The translations under genes were made by a program, and so were the position numbers. Positions 50,536-52,896 of a stretch of DNA of 52,896 nt are shown piece by piece (within the stretch, counting starts at the first letter, position 1; every line of letters begins with the position of its first letter). Location of the stretch: contig CALUJK010000022.1 in the NCBI GenBank assembly GCA_944320945.1, forward strand, positions 1-52,896, written 5' to 3'. The notes below the pieces were generated by a model that was not told the DNA's origin, did no database searches, and saw only the letters and a program-made list of their open reading frames with translations. Origin of the DNA: an uncultured Bacteroides sp. (GTDB taxonomy: Bacteria > Bacteroidota > Bacteroidia > Bacteroidales > Bacteroidaceae).

Positions 50536-52116
50536 ATGAAAAAATATATAGGGATTCTGCTTGTAGCACTCCTCAGTCTTTGCGGGTGCGATGATAATAC
50601 CGATTCATTGGGCATGAGCATATTGCCTGATTCGGACTTGATTTCAACAAATACCAAAACGTTTCCGCTACGCACACGATCGCAACTGGCCGGACGTGTA
50701 TATGCCCGCACCAGTACCGGATACGTGGGCCGCTTCACCGACCCTAACCGCAGCAACGGCTTTGGCGACTATGAAGCCAGCTTCCTGACGGAATTAAACT
50801 GTACGGAGAATTTCCAGTTTCCTGACCAATATGATGATGAAAACCACACGGGAATGATGGCGGGTGACACCTGTGTTTCGTTCCAATTGGTGGTGTACTA
50901 TCAAACTTGGTTTGGAGACTCGCTGAATGCTTGCCGCATGAGTGCTTACAAGTTAAACGACAAATGGATTGAAGCCAAGGACAACGCGACGAGCGGTAAC
51001 AAAGAATTCCGTTACACAGACATCGATCCTACACTATATTTCACGGAAGATGACCTACTGGGCAGCAAAGCATACACGGCATACGACACGTCAGTGCCCG
51101 ACTCCATACGTAACGCTACAGATAGCTACGGACAGAGTACTTTTATGCCGAACATTGTCTTCCCGTTGGATAAGGAATGGGGAACAGAGATATACCGTGA
51201 TAACAAAGCACATCCGGAAAAATATGCTAACGCCGATGCGTTTATCCGGAATGTGTTACCAGGCATTTATCTGAAGACAGACTATGGCGACGGTACGATT
51301 CTGAATGTGTACCGCGTGGATTTACAGATGCAGTTCCGTTTCCACTATCTGGATGATGACGGTTCTAAGTTGGTAAAGAAAGTGACGGACGATTATGGAG
51401 AAGCCGGAAGCGACTCTTTATATTATAGTATTGCAACCGTGTTTGCATCTACGCAGGAAGTAGTTCAGGCCAATCAGTTCCAAAATTCAGCGTTGTTGGA
51501 AGAACGGGTAACACAAGATACGGAATGCACTTACTTAAAATCGCCTGCGGGTATCTTCACCGAGGTAGATTTGCCACTTGACAATATCCGCTTGCAGCTT
51601 GCAGGTGATACCCTCAATGCTGTAAAATTAGCGCTTGACAACTATGCCAACAACACCAGCAATGATTTTGACATGAGTGCACCGACTAGTGTATTGTTAG
51701 TGAGAAAGCAGAACAAAGATTCGTTCTTTGAGAACCATGAGTTGCCGGACAATGTGACTTCATTTGTCGCTACGCATAACAGTGTGGAAACGAACCAGTA
51801 CACATTCCCCAATATAGCCCGACTGGTAAGCACCTGCCTCAACGAGAAAGAAACTGCACGTCAAGAAGCCAAAGCAGCTGACGGTGCAAACTGGGACGAA
51901 AGTGCATGGGAAGAAGAATGGACAAAAGAAAATCCAGATTGGAACAAAGTTCTCATTATTCCGGTAAATGTAAATTATGAAACCAATACCAGTACCGGTA
52001 CTCAAACCATGACAGGCATCGAGCATGACCTGCAACCGACCTACGCTAAGTTAAAAGGTGGAGAACAAGGTCCTGAACTGGAATTGGAAGTGACATATAC
52101 AGAATTTAAGCAATAA
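50536..52116 (+). CDS. DUF4270 family lipoprotein
   Basis: This 526-residue outer-membrane-type lipoprotein has a signal peptide and Cys lipobox (LLSLCGCDDNTDS). After the lipobox the family start LGMSILPDSDLIS and the motif-rich VYARTSTGYVGRFTDPN appear. The body is beta-rich, and the tail ends in LKGGEQGPELELEVTYTEF. The family has no known function. I used 50536 because the upstream extension would lie inside the preceding gene. It follows the glycogen-synthase-like gene, often conserved as a pair. Confidence 0.85.
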   Translation: MKKYIGILLVALLSLCGCDDNTDSLGMSILPDSDLISTNTKTFPLRTRSQLAGRVYARTSTGYVGRFTDPNRSNGFGDYEASFLTELNCTENFQFPDQYDDENHTGMMAGDTCVSFQLVVYYQTWFGDSLNACRMSAYKLNDKWIEAKDNATSGNKEFRYTDIDPTLYFTEDDLLGSKAYTAYDTSVPDSIRNATDSYGQSTFMPNIVFPLDKEWGTEIYRDNKAHPEKYANADAFIRNVLPGIYLKTDYGDGTILNVYRVDLQMQFRFHYLDDDGSKLVKKVTDDYGEAGSDSLYYSIATVFASTQEVVQANQFQNSALLEERVTQDTECTYLKSPAGIFTEVDLPLDNIRLQLAGDTLNAVKLALDNYANNTSNDFDMSAPTSVLLVRKQNKDSFFENHELPDNVTSFVATHNSVETNQYTFPNIARLVSTCLNEKETARQEAKAADGANWDESAWEEEWTKENPDWNKVLIIPVNVNYETNTSTGTQTMTGIEHDLQPTYAKLKGGEQGPELELEVTYTEFKQ

Positions 52117-52151
52117 GGAGATTATAAACTTTATATTTATAATATAACTAC

Positions 52152-52201
52152 AAAAACGAGGTTGTATCAAGCATCTGTCTTTGATACAGCCTCGTTTTTT
52201 T
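52152..52201 (+). terminator. Intrinsic terminator after the DUF4270 gene
   Basis: AACGAGGTTGTATCAA and TTTGATACAGCCTCGTT pair over about 15 bases and are followed by TTTTTT. Confidence 0.9.
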
Positions 52202-52284
52202 GAGAACTGCTATTTGAAACTTTTCAATATATAAACTTTTGCCAACAGGTAATCCACACAAGCACATAGTTCATGTGTACAAAA

Positions 52285-52322
52285 TAATAGGGCTATTCCC
52301 ACAAAAAGAACAGCCCTATTTA
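52285..52322. terminator. Second hairpin downstream of the DUF4270 gene
   Basis: AAATAGGGCT-like arms (AATAGGGCT at 52286-52294 and AGCCCTATT at 52312-52320) enclose 17 bases. On either strand the following run is T-poor, so its role is unsure. Confidence 0.4.
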
Positions 52323-52540
52323 ATTTAACGTGAATTCGATATAAGAATAAATGTATTTTTCTGATAATTAGAAACATAAAGTATTATAGAACACTACCAT
52401 CGTTCATTCAATAACTTTATAGTCAATTCTTTGTCGGCTATAGCAGCATATTGCTTTTTCGAAAAGAAGCCCGCCATTGACGTTAACTTTGTCAATGACG
52501 GACAACTGGCTATTTTCTAGTTTTATTTCGAACTCACGTT

Positions 52541-52636
52541 ATTTATGCTAATGCGCCCTCGTTTGATGAGATTATGGAGCAGTTGCATGAGTTGCAGGAC
52601 AGATTCAGGGCATTGGAATGGAAAAATAATCATTGA
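52541..52636 (+). other. Short coding-like fragment
   Basis: An open stretch on the plus strand reads NAPSFDEIMEQLHELQDRFR, then ALEWKNNH before a stop at about 52636. It is helical and protein-like but has no start within reach. It may be the end of a broken gene. I do not recognise it. Confidence 0.3.
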
Positions 52637-52729
52637 CGTATGGCATACATTAATGTTGATATAAACGAAACTGAGATATTCATTAACTATCTTGCATAAT
52701 ATATGGATTAAATCCAATTGAGGAAGAAT

Positions 52730-52896
52730 GGTGCACGATACATCTTCCTGACGAACAATCTTGACGCATATTGGCGGAACTGATATCATTGCTTTATCGA
52801 AACAGATGGAGCGTGGAACTGTTTTTCAAGTGGATTAAGCAGCACCTCAAAAATCAAGAAGTTTTGGGGCACATCGGAGAATGCGGCGTGCATCCA
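52730..52896 (+). pseudogene. Degenerate IS4-family transposase fragment, cut by the window edge
   Basis: The stretch FLTNNL, then after a frameshift LAELISLLYRNRWSVELFFK and WIKQHLK, matches the C-terminal DDE region of IS4 transposases. The YREK signature (Tyr, Arg, Glu, Lys at the expected spacing) is intact at YRNRWSVELFFKWIK. A second frameshift (an extra A in the AAAAAT run) is needed to continue with IKKFWGTSENAACI, the family's next motif. Two frameshifts in 150 bases indicate an inactive copy. The end of the window removes the rest and the terminal repeat. Confidence 0.6.

Noticed and set aside
52523-52789. 88-codon minus-strand frame at the right end
   Set aside because: It lies over a plus-strand fragment and the IS4 relic, with no motif of its own.
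1-52896. CRISPR arrays, tRNA or rRNA genes, prophage
   Set aside because: No regularly spaced direct repeats with unique spacers, no cloverleaf with CCA-like end, and no phage structural genes were seen on reading both strands.

Overview
The window reads as chromosomal DNA of a gut Bacteroides-type organism (order Bacteroidales). The evidence is the recurring promoter box TAnnTTTG (several copies have a TTTG 19-20 bases upstream), the general lack of Shine-Dalgarno sequences, the mix of SusD-era glycosidases, DUF4270, DUF5687 and etfBA-acd genes, and M16 and transglutaminase lipoproteins. No rRNA, tRNA, CRISPR array or intact prophage is visible.

Layout. 1-2381 (minus): the 5' two thirds of a secreted GH2 glycosidase, cut by the window edge, behind a decayed GH88 tail. 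3208-6982 (plus): an accessory cluster of two zinc-binding small proteins, two coiled-coil proteins, two tiny proteins, an LHH-type HNH nuclease and a WYL-domain regulator. This is my best candidate for an undescribed conflict or defence locus. 6964-12984: patatin-like lipase (minus), secreted C1-type peptidase, and an etfB-etfA-acyl-CoA dehydrogenase operon. 13072-17640 (minus): a five-gene inositol-lipid operon running from myo-inositol-phosphate synthase through a nucleotidyltransferase, an ATP-grasp protein and a CDP-alcohol phosphotransferase to a HAD phosphatase. 17850-21083 (minus): an XRE regulator remnant and an NtrC/NtrB-type two-component pair. 21447-31465 (plus): miaA, a lipid kinase, an M16 zinc peptidase, an ABC exporter pair and a large transglutaminase lipoprotein. 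31477-34519 (minus): cutC, rny, zapA and a ZapB-like coiled coil. 34761-36632: an AT-rich CoiA-like nuclease and a 54-residue ORF. 36654-43335 (plus): nucleosidase, TraB-like protein, HAD phosphatase, rplU-rpmA, then a four-gene operon of uncharacterised exported proteins. 43628-47458 (plus): serS and a fused NfnA-NfnB-like flavoprotein. 47612-48822 (minus): panC-panD. 49662-52116 (plus): a short glycogen-synthase-like protein and a DUF4270 lipoprotein. The right edge holds a frameshifted IS4-type transposase.

The strongest non-coding signal is a family of about 197-bp interspersed elements. Three full copies (2437-2632, 36240-36437 reversed, 49052-49248) and one degenerate copy (18180-18330) share GC-rich palindromes around CTCCGAAGGGCTTCGGAG, a conserved distal module, and AT-rich ends that are imperfect direct repeats. 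In all four places the same end faces the 5' side of a short or decayed reading frame. A compact small-RNA candidate with its own promoter and terminator lies at 21243-21302. All functional statements come from reading motifs by eye; no database search was possible.
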